Origin: an uncultured Clostridia bacterium | GTDB taxonomy: Bacteria; Bacillota; Clostridia; Christensenellales; UBA1242 | Direction of reading: 5' to 3' | NCBI GenBank assembly: GCA_944383915.1 | Contig: CALWRJ010000005.1 | Location: 1 to 64,000, forward strand | Length of the DNA stretch: 64,000 nt | Shown here: piece after piece, positions 17,671-27,690 of the stretch | Position numbering within the stretch: position 1 is the stretch's first letter | Layout: each line of letters starts with the position of its first letter | Notes under the pieces: generated by a model | What the model was told of the DNA's origin: nothing | Database searches by the model: none | Seen by the model: the letters and a program-made list of their open reading frames with translations, nothing else | Translations under genes and position numbers: made by a program

Positions 17671-17772
17671 ACCCTACCCCCACCATAAAATTATAAAAGT
17701 ATATATGAATTATTAAATTTTTTGGTGAAAAGCAGTTTCTAGATATTTATATTATTTAAAAAAAGATATTTA

Positions 17773-17823
17773 TGAACTGCATCAAAAAGACTTTTTAGTA
17801 TCTACTTTTTGAAATTCAGTTCA
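17773..17823 (-). terminator. Long stem-loop after murF
   Basis: TGAACTG (17773) pairs with CAGTTCA (17817) and TCAAAAAG (17782) with CTTTTTGA (17805), 15 bp with a small internal loop and a 15-base apical loop. It starts 17 bases after the murF stop on the minus strand and is followed, after eight bases, by a run of T. It is probably a terminator or mRNA 3' end. Confidence 0.6.
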
Positions 17824-17839
17824 AAATATACCTTTTTAA

Positions 17840-19471
17840 TTAAATATAATTATCTGGCAAATCATTTTCCCAAAGCATCACATCATTTGGTAGTAATATA
17901 TCTTTCATAATTTCTTGTGTTGCAAGCAAATTTTCGGCTTCGTAAATTTTCGTTTCGTCAAAATTATTATCAAGCAAGCCTTGCCTAATTGATAAATAGT
18001 TGCTTTTATTAACAATTACAACAATATCAGCGACTTCACTTATTCGTTTACCAAAATTATAATTTTCAAGTCTTTCGAGAGTGCCAAGTTCAACAAGCCC
18101 TGGCGTAATCACTATTTTTCGCCTATCCTTAAACATACTTAAAACTTCAAGCGCGCGCTGGCTTCCTTCAATACTTGCATTATAAGTATCATCAAGTATA
18201 ACAACATTATTTTCAGCATTTATAAGTTGTAGTCTATGTTCAACAGGCGCAACCTTCGAAATACCGTTCAAAATTTGTTCATTTGTCAAACCTAATTCAC
18301 GAGCCATAGCGACACAAAGTAGCAAATTACTTATGTTATGAAGCCCTAAAAGTCGAGTTTCTGCTTTTAAAGAATCTTTGCCTATATGAAGCGTAAATGT
18401 AGTACCCTTGTCCGTTGTAATAATGTCAGTCGCGTACACATCGGCTTTATGTTTAATTGAAACTATACTTTTCCTACAAATACTTTCATCGGCAATTTCT
18501 TGCACGGGCTCACTATCGCCATCAAACACACAAAAACCATTTTCGCCTAAAAATTTAGGCAATTCTGCTTTTGTGCGCTTTACATTATCAAGTGATTTAA
18601 ATGTAGCGATATGCTGTGCTCCAATTGCTGTAAGAATTGCATACTGCGGATGCACAAGTTCGCAAAGTTCTGCAATGTCCCCTGTTTGTCGCGCTCCCAT
18701 TTCAGCAATAAAAACTTGATGACCAAGGCTCAAGTACTGCAAAACAGTTTTTGTTATGCCCATAGGAGTATTAAAATTAAACGGAGTTGCGCAAACACTG
18801 TATTTCTCTGAAAGGATTGTTGCTAAAAAGTTTTTTGTGCTAGTCTTACCAAAACTTCCCGTTATGCCAATTTTTATTAAATTAGGAAATTGCGCCAATT
18901 TTTTATTTGATTTTCGAATATAACTTTTCCCAATCGCGCTTTCAAGTGGTTTGAGTAGCCAATGCACAAAAGGAACAAGTATAGGAAGTATTAAAGGAGA
19001 AAGAGCAACTGCACCAAAGCGGAAAAACCACAAAAACATACTCGATAAAAGTATAAGCCCAAAAGAAACAGCAAAACACAAAATATAGAGAAGTATTACC
19101 GCCCTATTCATCCTATGCGTCATTTTTAGAGGCGTTTTCTTTGGTGCAAGATGAACATTAATTATATAAATATAACTAAACAGGAAATAGAAAATTAAGC
19201 CTAGATAACTAAAATATTCGTTATAATTCATAACAATAACATTAGTTACAATCATACACGCGCATGATAAAATGGCTACCATTGCAAGTCTACCTACATA
19301 TGCGCCCCCCGAGCCTTTTAGCCATTCAAAATAACCGCGCGTATGATAACCTGAAAGTTGTATTACTTGCAAGAATTTGTATCCTTCAAGACATAAAACA
19401 CCCGCATTCACAGCAGACAAAATTAAAGCGATATAAAAATGCCAATTTGCAAAATCAAAAAATTCGTACAT
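17840..19471 (-). CDS. murF: MurF-like Mur ligase with N-terminal membrane domain
   Basis: MurF joins D-Ala-D-Ala to the UDP-MurNAc tripeptide, the last cytoplasmic step of precursor synthesis. The C-terminal about 350 residues are a Mur ligase: ATP loop ITGSFGKTSTKNF, FIAEMGARQTGDIAELC, IGAQHIATFKSLDNV, and VILDDTYNASIEGSQRAL for the C-terminal domain. Unlike standard MurF, the first about 190 residues contain about six hydrophobic segments and no uridine-binding Mur domain 1. Membrane-fused MurF-like proteins are known in Clostridia. ATG at 19471 follows AGGAG; a longer frame would overlap the preceding gene. The substrate is inferred from the MurF-type motifs and the ddl neighbour. Confidence 0.82.
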   Translation of the reverse strand: MYEFFDFANWHFYIALILSAVNAGVLCLEGYKFLQVIQLSGYHTRGYFEWLKGSGGAYVGRLAMVAILSCACMIVTNVIVMNYNEYFSYLGLIFYFLFSYIYIINVHLAPKKTPLKMTHRMNRAVILLYILCFAVSFGLILLSSMFLWFFRFGAVALSPLILPILVPFVHWLLKPLESAIGKSYIRKSNKKLAQFPNLIKIGITGSFGKTSTKNFLATILSEKYSVCATPFNFNTPMGITKTVLQYLSLGHQVFIAEMGARQTGDIAELCELVHPQYAILTAIGAQHIATFKSLDNVKRTKAELPKFLGENGFCVFDGDSEPVQEIADESICRKSIVSIKHKADVYATDIITTDKGTTFTLHIGKDSLKAETRLLGLHNISNLLLCVAMARELGLTNEQILNGISKVAPVEHRLQLINAENNVVILDDTYNASIEGSQRALEVLSMFKDRRKIVITPGLVELGTLERLENYNFGKRISEVADIVVIVNKSNYLSIRQGLLDNNFDETKIYEAENLLATQEIMKDILLPNDVMLWENDLPDNYI

Positions 19472-19479
19472 ATAAACTC

Positions 19480-20202
19480 CTAGTTTAGCAAAAATTGATA
19501 ACAAGCCCTTAAAAATTGATTTGTATCATCAATAAAACTAAAATGCCCACCATTAATTATTACAAGTATACTATTTTTTATCATTTTGTGCAATCTTTTT
19601 GCCATATAAATAGGCGTTGTTATATCTTTATCTCCCCAAATAATAAGTGTCGGCTTATTTATAGCACCTGCAAAACGCGCTAAATCTTGATTAACGACTC
19701 GCACAAATACGCCTTTCATTAGATCATTCAACGATTGATAATCAACCGAGCCAAACTTTTCAAGCGATTCTTTGCTTGCTTTTCCTTGCGCTACTATTCT
19801 TTTTTGTCTTTTATATTTTTTTATTAAATAATACTTTTTAAGACTAAATTTTGGTTTTAGCCCAGCGCTATCCACTAAAATAATTTTTTTAACCAATTTG
19901 CTTTGCCCTAAAATTAGTGCAACTCGCCCACCGAAACTATGTCCTAAAATATTTGTTGGAGCACAAATTATATTGCGAATAAATTGTTCAATAACATTTG
20001 CATAACTAAAAATATCGGCGTTAATTAAAGGCTTTTCGCTTTTCCCAAATCCCCAAAAGTCGACACAGTATACGGTAAAGTTTTGCTCTAAATCATATAA
20101 AATCGGGCGCCAAATGTCGCTATTTGCCCCCCAGCCGTGAAGGAGTAAAATAGGTTCACCGCACCCGTTTTTAGTATAATACATTCCACGATAAATGGGC
20201 AT
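19480..20202 (-). CDS. Alpha/beta hydrolase
   Basis: This is an alpha/beta-hydrolase fold enzyme: LLLHGWGANSDIW (oxyanion hole), ILGHSFGGRVAL with nucleophile Ser in GHSFGG near residue 93, LIIWGDKDITTP with the acidic residue, and INGGHFSFID with the catalytic His. The substrate cannot be named; the family covers esterases, lipases and C-C hydrolases. It lies between tsaB/rimI and murF in an operon and ends 8 bp before murF. ATG at 20202 follows GTGGAG. Confidence 0.88.
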   Translation of the reverse strand: MPIYRGMYYTKNGCGEPILLLHGWGANSDIWRPILYDLEQNFTVYCVDFWGFGKSEKPLINADIFSYANVIEQFIRNIICAPTNILGHSFGGRVALILGQSKLVKKIILVDSAGLKPKFSLKKYYLIKKYKRQKRIVAQGKASKESLEKFGSVDYQSLNDLMKGVFVRVVNQDLARFAGAINKPTLIIWGDKDITTPIYMAKRLHKMIKNSILVIINGGHFSFIDDTNQFLRACYQFLLN

Positions 20203-20253
20203 ACAAACTCCACTAATTATTTTAATTTATATATGCCCTAAAAGTATTTTTTG

Positions 20254-21354
20254 CTATAAATCATAGCGCATAAGAATCGCATCTTGACCGCGCTCATAGT
20301 AATCATCGCGCTTGCCAACTTCTCTAAAACCAATTTTTTTGTATAGTGAATATGCTGGAAAGTTTTTTGAATTGACTTCCAAAAAGACAGCTTTACAATT
20401 TTCTTTTTTTAATGTCTCCAAGACAAAATTTAATAATCTAGTACCAACTTTATTTAAGCGCGCACTGCCTAAAACTACAACGCGTAAAATTTCCGCTTCC
20501 CCAGCAAGTAACATTACAGAAACCATACCCTTCACTTCGTCACCACTATACGCAAGATAACACCTATAATTAGGATTATCAAAACTTTGGCGCGTTGCAA
20601 TTTCACTCCATTGTAAGTCAAATGTATCATTTTGATTTTCTAAAATTAAAATATCATCAATATCATTAATAGTTGCCTGACGAAAAGTTAAATTCTTTAC
20701 ATCTTGCTCCGCCTGACTAACTCGCAAATATAATGGCGCAATATTTATAGCATCACTGAAATCTTTTTTCTCATACTTTAATTTTGCAATTTTAATTAAT
20801 GCTTCAATTTCGTAATTAACTTGTTCGCCAAATTGTAAATATGGTTCGCTTTTCTCATCGTTGTTATTGTAAGCAAATTCTATTTCATTATTAAAATTTG
20901 CTGAAATATATCCAAGATAATGCTCGACTTTATCAACATTTGGTGCTGTAATTTGAGTAATTGACTTATCTTTAATTAAAAATTCTTGATAGTAAACAAG
21001 TCCAGCCCCTGCATTAATAACAGCGGAAATTTTCTTTTCCGTCTTGTCTGCTTTATTAATCGCGAGTAACTCTAACGCAGTTACTGAAATAATAGGAATT
21101 TTTTTCACAAAAGCAAAACCTTTTGCCACGCTCAAACCAATTCTAATCCCCGTAAACGAACCTGGTCCAACCACACATGCAATAGCATCTAAATCATCTA
21201 GTGTAGTATTACTAATATTTAGTAAATCATCAAGCAACGGAAAAAGGGCTTCACTGTGTCGAGTAAAGCCTGAAATTTTGGTATATACTAAATCATCTTT
21301 TATAACAGCAAGTTGCGTTTCGCGCGCTGTTGTGTTTATACAAAGAATTTTCAT
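20254..21354 (-). CDS. tsaB: TsaB-RimI fusion protein
   Basis: Two families are fused. Residues 1 to about 210 are TsaB (ILCINTTARETQLAVI, GPGSFTGIRIGLSVAKGFAF), the scaffold that with TsaD and TsaE makes the t6A modification of ANN-decoding tRNAs. Residues about 222-366 are a GNAT acetyltransferase like RimI (acetyl-CoA loop region LGSARLNKVGTRLLNFVL, then NFPAYSLYKKIGFREVGKRDDYY), which acetylates ribosomal protein bS18 and possibly others. The two genes are separate neighbours in most Firmicutes. The acetyl-CoA motif RxxGxG/A is altered (RLNKVGTRLL). The ATG overlaps the tsaE stop by four bases. tsaD is not in the window. Confidence 0.9.
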   Translation of the reverse strand: MKILCINTTARETQLAVIKDDLVYTKISGFTRHSEALFPLLDDLLNISNTTLDDLDAIACVVGPGSFTGIRIGLSVAKGFAFVKKIPIISVTALELLAINKADKTEKKISAVINAGAGLVYYQEFLIKDKSITQITAPNVDKVEHYLGYISANFNNEIEFAYNNNDEKSEPYLQFGEQVNYEIEALIKIAKLKYEKKDFSDAINIAPLYLRVSQAEQDVKNLTFRQATINDIDDILILENQNDTFDLQWSEIATRQSFDNPNYRCYLAYSGDEVKGMVSVMLLAGEAEILRVVVLGSARLNKVGTRLLNFVLETLKKENCKAVFLEVNSKNFPAYSLYKKIGFREVGKRDDYYERGQDAILMRYDL

Positions 21355-21770
21355 TGCGTTTTTGAAACCTTTATTTTTCGAGAATTATCAGGTAGGACTG
21401 TAATATCAAGCATTATGTTTTTAGAAGGCAAGATTCCAGCAACTTTTTGTGGCCATTCGACAAAGCAAACTCCTTCGCCTGATTTTAAAATCTCATCTAG
21501 CCCACTTTCGATTGCTTCTGCTCCAGATTTTAGCCTATACATATCAAAGTGATAAATAGGCATTTTTCCTGAATACTCGTTTAAAAGAGTAAAAGTTGGA
21601 CTTGTAACTAAACCTTCAAATCCTAATTCGCGCGCCACAAATTTAACAAAAGTTGTTTTACCAGCCCCTAAATCGCCTGTAAGCAAAACAACATCTCCAG
21701 GTTTAAGCCTTTTCGCAAAATCTACGGCAAAATTATTAAAATCTTGCAAATTTGATACAACCGTTTCCAT
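21351..21770 (-). CDS. tsaE: tRNA t6A biosynthesis ATPase TsaE
   Basis: TsaE is the small P-loop ATPase that resets the TsaBD complex during t6A synthesis. The Walker A motif is GDLGAGKTTFVKFV near residue 32, and PTFTLLNEY and FHFDMYRL-type sequence (PIYHFDMYRL) follow, as is typical. ATG at 21770 follows AAGGA and lies one base after the rsfS stop; a longer frame to 21818 would overlap rsfS and has no SD. At about 139 residues its length is normal. It overlaps the tsaB fusion. Confidence 0.93.
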   Translation of the reverse strand: METVVSNLQDFNNFAVDFAKRLKPGDVVLLTGDLGAGKTTFVKFVARELGFEGLVTSPTFTLLNEYSGKMPIYHFDMYRLKSGAEAIESGLDEILKSGEGVCFVEWPQKVAGILPSKNIMLDITVLPDNSRKIKVSKTQ

Positions 21771-21771
21771 A

Positions 21772-22374
21772 CTATTCCTTTTTCTCCGAGTCGTTTTCAC
21801 CATTCTGTGCAACTTCATTTTCAGCCAAAATGATTAATTTTTCATTATTTTGGCTTCTATCTATTTCTTTTACCTTTTTATTCTCTTTTGCTTTTTTATT
21901 TTCTTTCTTTAAATCGTCTTCACTCTTTACCACAGTTTCAATTTTATCACTTTCACTTTCTGCTTGCGCCTTTTTACTCTCCAAATCAGCCTTTTCAATT
22001 AATTTATTAATACCAGCCATATTCAAAGTATTTTTTCCGTCATTCCACAATTTTTCCAAGTGATAAAACTCACGAATTTCAGGTGTAAATATATGAACAA
22101 TTAAAGTTCCAAAATCGAGTACTAGCCACCTACCGTCACCAGCACCATCGCGCCTATAAACTTTTTCGCCCTTTTTCTCTAACGCGTCCTCAATATGTTC
22201 AACTAAAGATTTTGCGTGAATAGTACTGTTCGCTGTTGCGATTACAAAATAATCAGCAATGTTAGATAAATATGAAACATCGATTAATAAAATGTTTTCC
22301 GCCTTATTTTCCTCAAAAACCTTGCACGCGGTCGTAGCAAGTGTATAGTCTTTAACAAATTGTTTTGCTTTCAT
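21772..22374 (-). CDS. rsfS: Ribosomal silencing factor RsfS with charged tail
   Basis: RsfS binds ribosomal protein uL14 and blocks subunit joining, saving energy when nutrients are short. The RsfS domain covers residues 1-115 (ENILLIDVSYLSNIADYFVIATANST, GRWLVLDFGTLIVHIF). Residues about 120-200 are a K/E/S-rich, low-complexity extension absent from typical 110-120-residue homologues. ATG at 22374 follows TAGGAG. It is first in the operon with tsaE, tsaB/rimI, a hydrolase and murF. The tail resembles those on SecE and an ABC ATPase in this window. Confidence 0.9.
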   Translation of the reverse strand: MKAKQFVKDYTLATTACKVFEENKAENILLIDVSYLSNIADYFVIATANSTIHAKSLVEHIEDALEKKGEKVYRRDGAGDGRWLVLDFGTLIVHIFTPEIREFYHLEKLWNDGKNTLNMAGINKLIEKADLESKKAQAESESDKIETVVKSEDDLKKENKKAKENKKVKEIDRSQNNEKLIILAENEVAQNGENDSEKKE

Positions 22375-22492
22375 TTCTGCTCCTAAAAGTGATTTGTTTA
22401 AATTATACTCTTAATTGTTGTTTAAGTCAATTATTTTGTTTAATGTAAAGGCTTTTTGTTAATAATTACTCAAAAAAGAAAAGGAATACACA

Positions 22493-23464
22493 ATGCGTTC
22501 AAAACTTAGTATAATTTTAGATACAACAGTTTTATTTTTGGTTCTTTGGCTTTTGTTTTTTGCGTGGATAAGATTTTATTCTAGACAAGCAGTAATTAGC
22601 GCAATTCTCGGCGGAGTGCTTGCCTTTTTAATTACCTTTTTAGTATACTTTTTAAATAAAAAGCATTCAATAAAAATTACATTAGACAAAAAAGAACGAG
22701 ATACTGCTTCTAAAATTGCCCTAAACCTAAATTACACAAGCTTACCAAATATTTTAAATTATTTCGAAAAAATATTGTCTAAAACCTTTTACACCAAAAA
22801 ATTAAAAAATGCCTTAATTTTAACTCAAAAGACTGCGCAAAATGATATGCATAGTACTACGCACAATACAGTGCATAATACCACTAAAAATGAAACTCAC
22901 GCTAGCCCTACACAACTTCTACTACCCCAACAAACTAATTTAAATAACACTCCTTCTAATTCTCCCATCCAATCAAATACTGAAAATTACAAAACGAATG
23001 AAAATAATATTTATGTAACGAAAGCCCTTTTTGTTCCCTATTTTAAAAATAGCGAAGTATCCCTTGAAACTTTATCAAAATTTATAATAATCGCCAAAAA
23101 CAACAATATTAATAAAATAATATTTTGCGCCAACGATATTCAAGACGATGCGCGCAGCTTTGCAGAAAAAATAAACAATATAAAAATAGAGTTTTGGGAC
23201 TTTTTTCTATTTTATCAAGACTACGCAAAAAGTTCCGCTGTTACCCTACCCGAAGTTATCGATATCACTAAACCAAAAATGAAATATAAAGAATTACTTG
23301 CCTATGCTTTTAACTCCGCACGCGCTCGCAATTATTTGCTTTTTGGGCTTTTAATAATTTTAAGCAGTTTCTTAGTGCCTTTCAAAATTTATTATCTAAT
23401 TTCAGGAAGTATTTTATGTATAATTGCGCTTATTATAAAAGTTTATCCATTAATAAAACGCTAG
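22493..23464 (+). CDS. Unrecognised membrane protein containing a palindromic repeat
   Basis: I do not recognise a family. Two hydrophobic segments lie at residues 8-28 and 32-55, two more at 278-296 and 300-316, with a soluble stretch of about 220 residues between. The region about residues 110-165 is Thr/Asn/His/Gln-rich low complexity and is encoded by a copy of the dispersed palindromic repeat, which yields DMHSTTHNTVHNTTKNETH in frame. Residues 175-260 look folded (YVTKALFVPYFKNSEVSL, IIFCANDIQDDARSFAEKI). ATG at 22493 lies after AAAAGGAA. It is divergent from rsfS and monocistronic, with a terminator at 23526-23557. Confidence 0.7.
   Translation: MRSKLSIILDTTVLFLVLWLLFFAWIRFYSRQAVISAILGGVLAFLITFLVYFLNKKHSIKITLDKKERDTASKIALNLNYTSLPNILNYFEKILSKTFYTKKLKNALILTQKTAQNDMHSTTHNTVHNTTKNETHASPTQLLLPQQTNLNNTPSNSPIQSNTENYKTNENNIYVTKALFVPYFKNSEVSLETLSKFIIIAKNNNINKIIFCANDIQDDARSFAEKINNIKIEFWDFFLFYQDYAKSSAVTLPEVIDITKPKMKYKELLAYAFNSARARNYLLFGLLIILSSFLVPFKIYYLISGSILCIIALIIKVYPLIKR
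22832..22885 (+). repeat. Dispersed palindromic repeat, copy 4, inside a coding sequence
   Basis: ACTGCGCAAAATGATATGCA, then TAGTACTACGCACAATACAG and TGCATAATACC. It keeps the reading frame and encodes a His/Thr/Asn-rich linker between predicted membrane and soluble parts of the host protein. Confidence 0.7.
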
Positions 23465-23525
23465 AAAGTGTATGAAATTATTTTATAAAAGAAAGGCGCA
23501 AATCGTCAACAATAACACAAAAATT

Positions 23526-23557
23526 AAAAGGGATAGCGAAATCAACGCTATCCTTTT
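23526..23557 (+). terminator. Terminator after the membrane protein gene
   Basis: GGATAGCG pairs with CGCTATCC, extended by AAAA/TTTT across one bulged G, with loop AAATCAA. TTTTATTT follows. The A-run on the other side means it may also serve yhbY on the minus strand. Confidence 0.75.
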
Positions 23558-23626
23558 ATTTATTAAGATTTAAAACTTAAATTTTAATCAAAAAATAAAA
23601 AGGTATGAAGTATAAAACTACATACA

Positions 23627-23908
23627 TTATTTTGCTTTCTTTTTCTCGTTCTTTTTGTATAAAACAATTTTTCGCCCTATCACTTGCACAATATCCGCCT
23701 TACAACGAGCCGCTAATTGTTCAGCAACATCACGAACGGCTAACTCGCAACTCTCTAACACAGTTATTTTTATCAATTCACGAGCAAAAAGTGCTTGGTC
23801 GGCAGTGTTGACAACATTTATTCCAAGCCCATCTTTACCAACCTGCATAATAGGTTCTATATTTTGCGCAGTCTTACGAAGTTCTGCACGCTGTTTTGGT
23901 GTAATCAT
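23627..23908 (-). CDS. yhbY: YhbY family RNA-binding protein
   Basis: The whole protein is one CRM domain: ITPKQRAELRKTAQNIEPIMQVGKDGLG at the N-terminus and the C-terminal KADIVQVIGRKIVLYKKN. YhbY binds pre-50S ribosomes and helps assembly. Length of 93 is typical. ATG at 23908 follows AAGGGGGAAAACG. In many Firmicutes it lies with obg or rsfS, as here, where obg is its upstream neighbour on the same strand. Confidence 0.93.
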   Translation of the reverse strand: MITPKQRAELRKTAQNIEPIMQVGKDGLGINVVNTADQALFARELIKITVLESCELAVRDVAEQLAARCKADIVQVIGRKIVLYKKNEKKKAK

Positions 23909-24069
23909 CGTTTTCCCCCTTATAAAAAATTTTTATTCTTATTTGCAATAAAGTTTTTAGTTACTAAAAATTAAAATTAATGTTAATAGATTAAAACTAA
24001 CATAAAATTTAAAAATTTAATCTTTTTACGATTCAAATAATTCAAAAAATTATTGTTTATAAAATAAAT

Positions 24070-25383
<1,314 letters not shown>

Positions 25384-25541
25384 TTAGCGTAATTTTTTAA
25401 TTTATAAATTAATAATACCGTTTTTGAACGGTTAAAAAATATATAACAATTTTACTAATTTTTTACAATATTGTCAAGACTGCACTTCAATATATTATAT
25501 AGTAAGCAAAAATAAGTATTTTTATTATAATAGTAGAATTA

Positions 25542-26180
25542 TTATTTCCCTACTTTTTCGTTAAAATATTTGCAAATTGATTTAAGTTTACAGTTTTCAC
25601 AATCAGGCTTTTGCGCCTTGCATTTGTATCGACCAAACAACACTAAACGAAAATGCGCATCGTGGTTTATATATTCAGGGTAATATTCGTTCCATTGCTT
25701 TTCGACTTCAAGCGGATTTTTCGCATCGACCAAGCCTAACCTATTAGTTACGCGAAAAATATGAGTATCGACACCTATTCTATTCGCTCCGAATAACGCA
25801 CTTGAAACAACATTAGCAGTTTTACGCCCAACCCCTGGTAAACTTTCTAAAGTTTCAGGGTCACTTGGAACATCGCCATTGTACTTTTCGTTTAAAACCT
25901 TGCAAAGTGCCAAAATATTCTTTGCTTTATTGTGATAGAAGCCAAGACTATATATTTCTTTTTCAAGTTCACTTTGAGATAATCTGCCTAAAGTAACTGA
26001 GTCTGGATATTTTTTAAAAAGACCTTCGGTTACTAAATTTACTCTTTTATCAGTACATTGTGCGCTTAAAATTACCGCCACCAAGCATTGAAAAGGTGTA
26101 TCATATTTTAGTTCAGGATCGGGATTAGGAAAAAGTTCGGTTATGTGTGCCATAATGGCATCAATATTTTTATTTTTCAT
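25542..26180 (-). CDS. nth: Endonuclease III
   Basis: Nth removes oxidised pyrimidines and cuts the resulting abasic site. The helix-hairpin-helix is LESLPGVGRKTANVV, with catalytic Lys in the GVGRKTA segment and catalytic Asp in GVDTHIFRVTNRLGL. The C-terminus has the iron-sulfur motif CKAQKPDCENCKLKSIC (CX6CX2CX5C). ATG at 26180 follows AGTAGG, giving a standard 212 residues; a frame extending to 26210 has no better SD. Confidence 0.95.
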   Translation of the reverse strand: MKNKNIDAIMAHITELFPNPDPELKYDTPFQCLVAVILSAQCTDKRVNLVTEGLFKKYPDSVTLGRLSQSELEKEIYSLGFYHNKAKNILALCKVLNEKYNGDVPSDPETLESLPGVGRKTANVVSSALFGANRIGVDTHIFRVTNRLGLVDAKNPLEVEKQWNEYYPEYINHDAHFRLVLFGRYKCKAQKPDCENCKLKSICKYFNEKVGK

Positions 26181-26462
26181 AATTTTAAACCTACTTTTGT
26201 ATTTACTCAATTATATCAAAAAGACAAATAAAATTCAATAATAAAAACTACTATTTAAAAAACTTTAATATAACTTCATTTGTTATCCCCTATTTTAAAA
26301 ACAAAAATTTATTTGAATACACGCCTTTTGCAAATCAAAATAAATTAATAACTATACATAAATATGCATTTTTATTAAAAATAAAAACACTATAAAAAGT
26401 GCTTTCAATAATTAAAATATAAAATTTTAAAAAACCAAAAAATAAATTTAAATATAAAAAAT

Positions 26463-26488
26463 AAGTACTATGCAATATACTATGCGTT
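26463..26488 (-). repeat. Dispersed palindromic repeat, copy 5 (partial)
   Basis: AAGTACTATGCAATATACTA plus TGCG, i.e. two of the overlapping palindromes without the ACTATTCGCAAAA arm. It lies 20 bases after the sigF stop. The rest of the gap 26181-26509 is AT-rich and shows nothing else. Confidence 0.65.
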
Positions 26489-26509
26489 GTTTTTTATTAT
26501 AAAAAATTG

Positions 26510-27229
26510 CTATTCTTTGAATTTTTTGCGCATAGTATCTATTACTTTATTTTCTATACGAGAAACTTGTACTTGGCTTACACCTAATTCTTTCGCTATT
26601 TCGCTTTGTGTTTTATCGCGATAATAGCGCATAATTATAATTTTTCGCTCGCGCGGTGATAGCGTCGAAATCAATTCTTTTAGTATAAAGTGGTCTAATT
26701 TATTTTCCTCATCATCAGGGTCCGCTATGCGCTCACCTAATGTCACACTTCCTTCATCGGTTGTATCAATTGGCGCAGAAAGACTCATTGGATATTTTAC
26801 ACTATCCATAGCAAAAATTACTTCTTGCGGATCTAAATTAAAATGGTTGGCTATTTCTTGTATATCAGGAGATTCATCATTAGGTAGGCTTTGAATATAT
26901 TTTTTAATTTCAATTGCTTGGGCTTTTATGGCACGACTAACTTTAATATAGCCATCGTCTCGCAAAAAGCGTTTCACTTCTCCTGCTATCATTGGCACAG
27001 CATAAGTACTAAACTTTACATTATATGAACAGTCAAAATTATTAACTGCTTTTACAAAGCCGACACACCCAAGTTGAAATAAATCATCATAATCAACACC
27101 TTTATTACGATAACGCCTTATTACACTTTTTACGAGCGGATAATTTTGGTTGATAAGCATATTTTTGGCCGTCTCATCGCCCGCCTGCGCAAGTCTAATC
27201 AGCCTCAAAGTTTGCTCATAATCAACCAT
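26510..27229 (-). CDS. sigF: Forespore sigma factor SigF
   Basis: Sigma-F is the first compartment-specific sigma factor of the forespore. Region 2 is YDDLFQLGCVGFVKAVNNFD..FSTYAVPMIAGEVKRFLRDDG, and region 4 is STLSPRERKIIIMRYYRDKTQSEIAKELGVSQVQVSRIE split around the helix-turn-helix. The length of 239 residues and the exact order spoIIAA-spoIIAB-sigF identify it. It overlaps spoIIAB by 8 bp. Activity should be held by SpoIIAB and released by dephosphorylated SpoIIAA. Confidence 0.97.
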   Translation of the reverse strand: MVDYEQTLRLIRLAQAGDETAKNMLINQNYPLVKSVIRRYRNKGVDYDDLFQLGCVGFVKAVNNFDCSYNVKFSTYAVPMIAGEVKRFLRDDGYIKVSRAIKAQAIEIKKYIQSLPNDESPDIQEIANHFNLDPQEVIFAMDSVKYPMSLSAPIDTTDEGSVTLGERIADPDDEENKLDHFILKELISTLSPRERKIIIMRYYRDKTQSEIAKELGVSQVQVSRIENKVIDTMRKKFKE

Positions 27230-27680
27230 TTACACCCCCTATTGCGCTTTTTCGCCTTTCTAAAACTTTATGCATAAACACACAAACACCGCGCTTTCCA
27301 TTTTTGCTTAAAACAACTTCATCCATAAAACTTTCCATAACTGTAAATCCCATTCCAGCGCGTTCATCATTCGGTTTTGTCGTAAAAAATGGTTCGCGCG
27401 CTTTGTTAAAGTCAGTTATTCCCACACCACTATCAAGTACTTTTATATCAATTTCGCGCGTATTGGTAAGCCCTACCCAAACTGTTATTTCCCCTTTTGT
27501 TTTAGGATATGCGTGGACCACGCAATTAGTAACAGCTTCGCTAACTGCAGTTTTTATATCTGTTATTTCATCAAGTGTTGGATTAAGTTGCACACAAAAA
27601 GCGGCTACAGCACTTCGTGCAAAACCTTCATTTATCGAATGCGATTCAAAAGTCAGCGTCATTTCATTAATATAATTCAT
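27222..27680 (-). CDS. spoIIAB: Anti-sigma-F factor SpoIIAB
   Basis: SpoIIAB binds sigma-F and also phosphorylates SpoIIAA. The GHKL-type ATP site is clear: AVSEAVTNCVVHAYP (N box), VLDSGVGI (G1 box) and RAGMGFTVMESFMDEV (G2 and lid). Length of 152 is normal for the family. ATG at 27680 follows AGGAGT. It lies 10 bp after spoIIAA and overlaps sigF, so the three proteins are made in balanced amounts. Confidence 0.97.
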   Translation of the reverse strand: MNYINEMTLTFESHSINEGFARSAVAAFCVQLNPTLDEITDIKTAVSEAVTNCVVHAYPKTKGEITVWVGLTNTREIDIKVLDSGVGITDFNKAREPFFTTKPNDERAGMGFTVMESFMDEVVLSKNGKRGVCVFMHKVLERRKSAIGGVNG

Positions 27681-27690
27681 AAATACTCCT

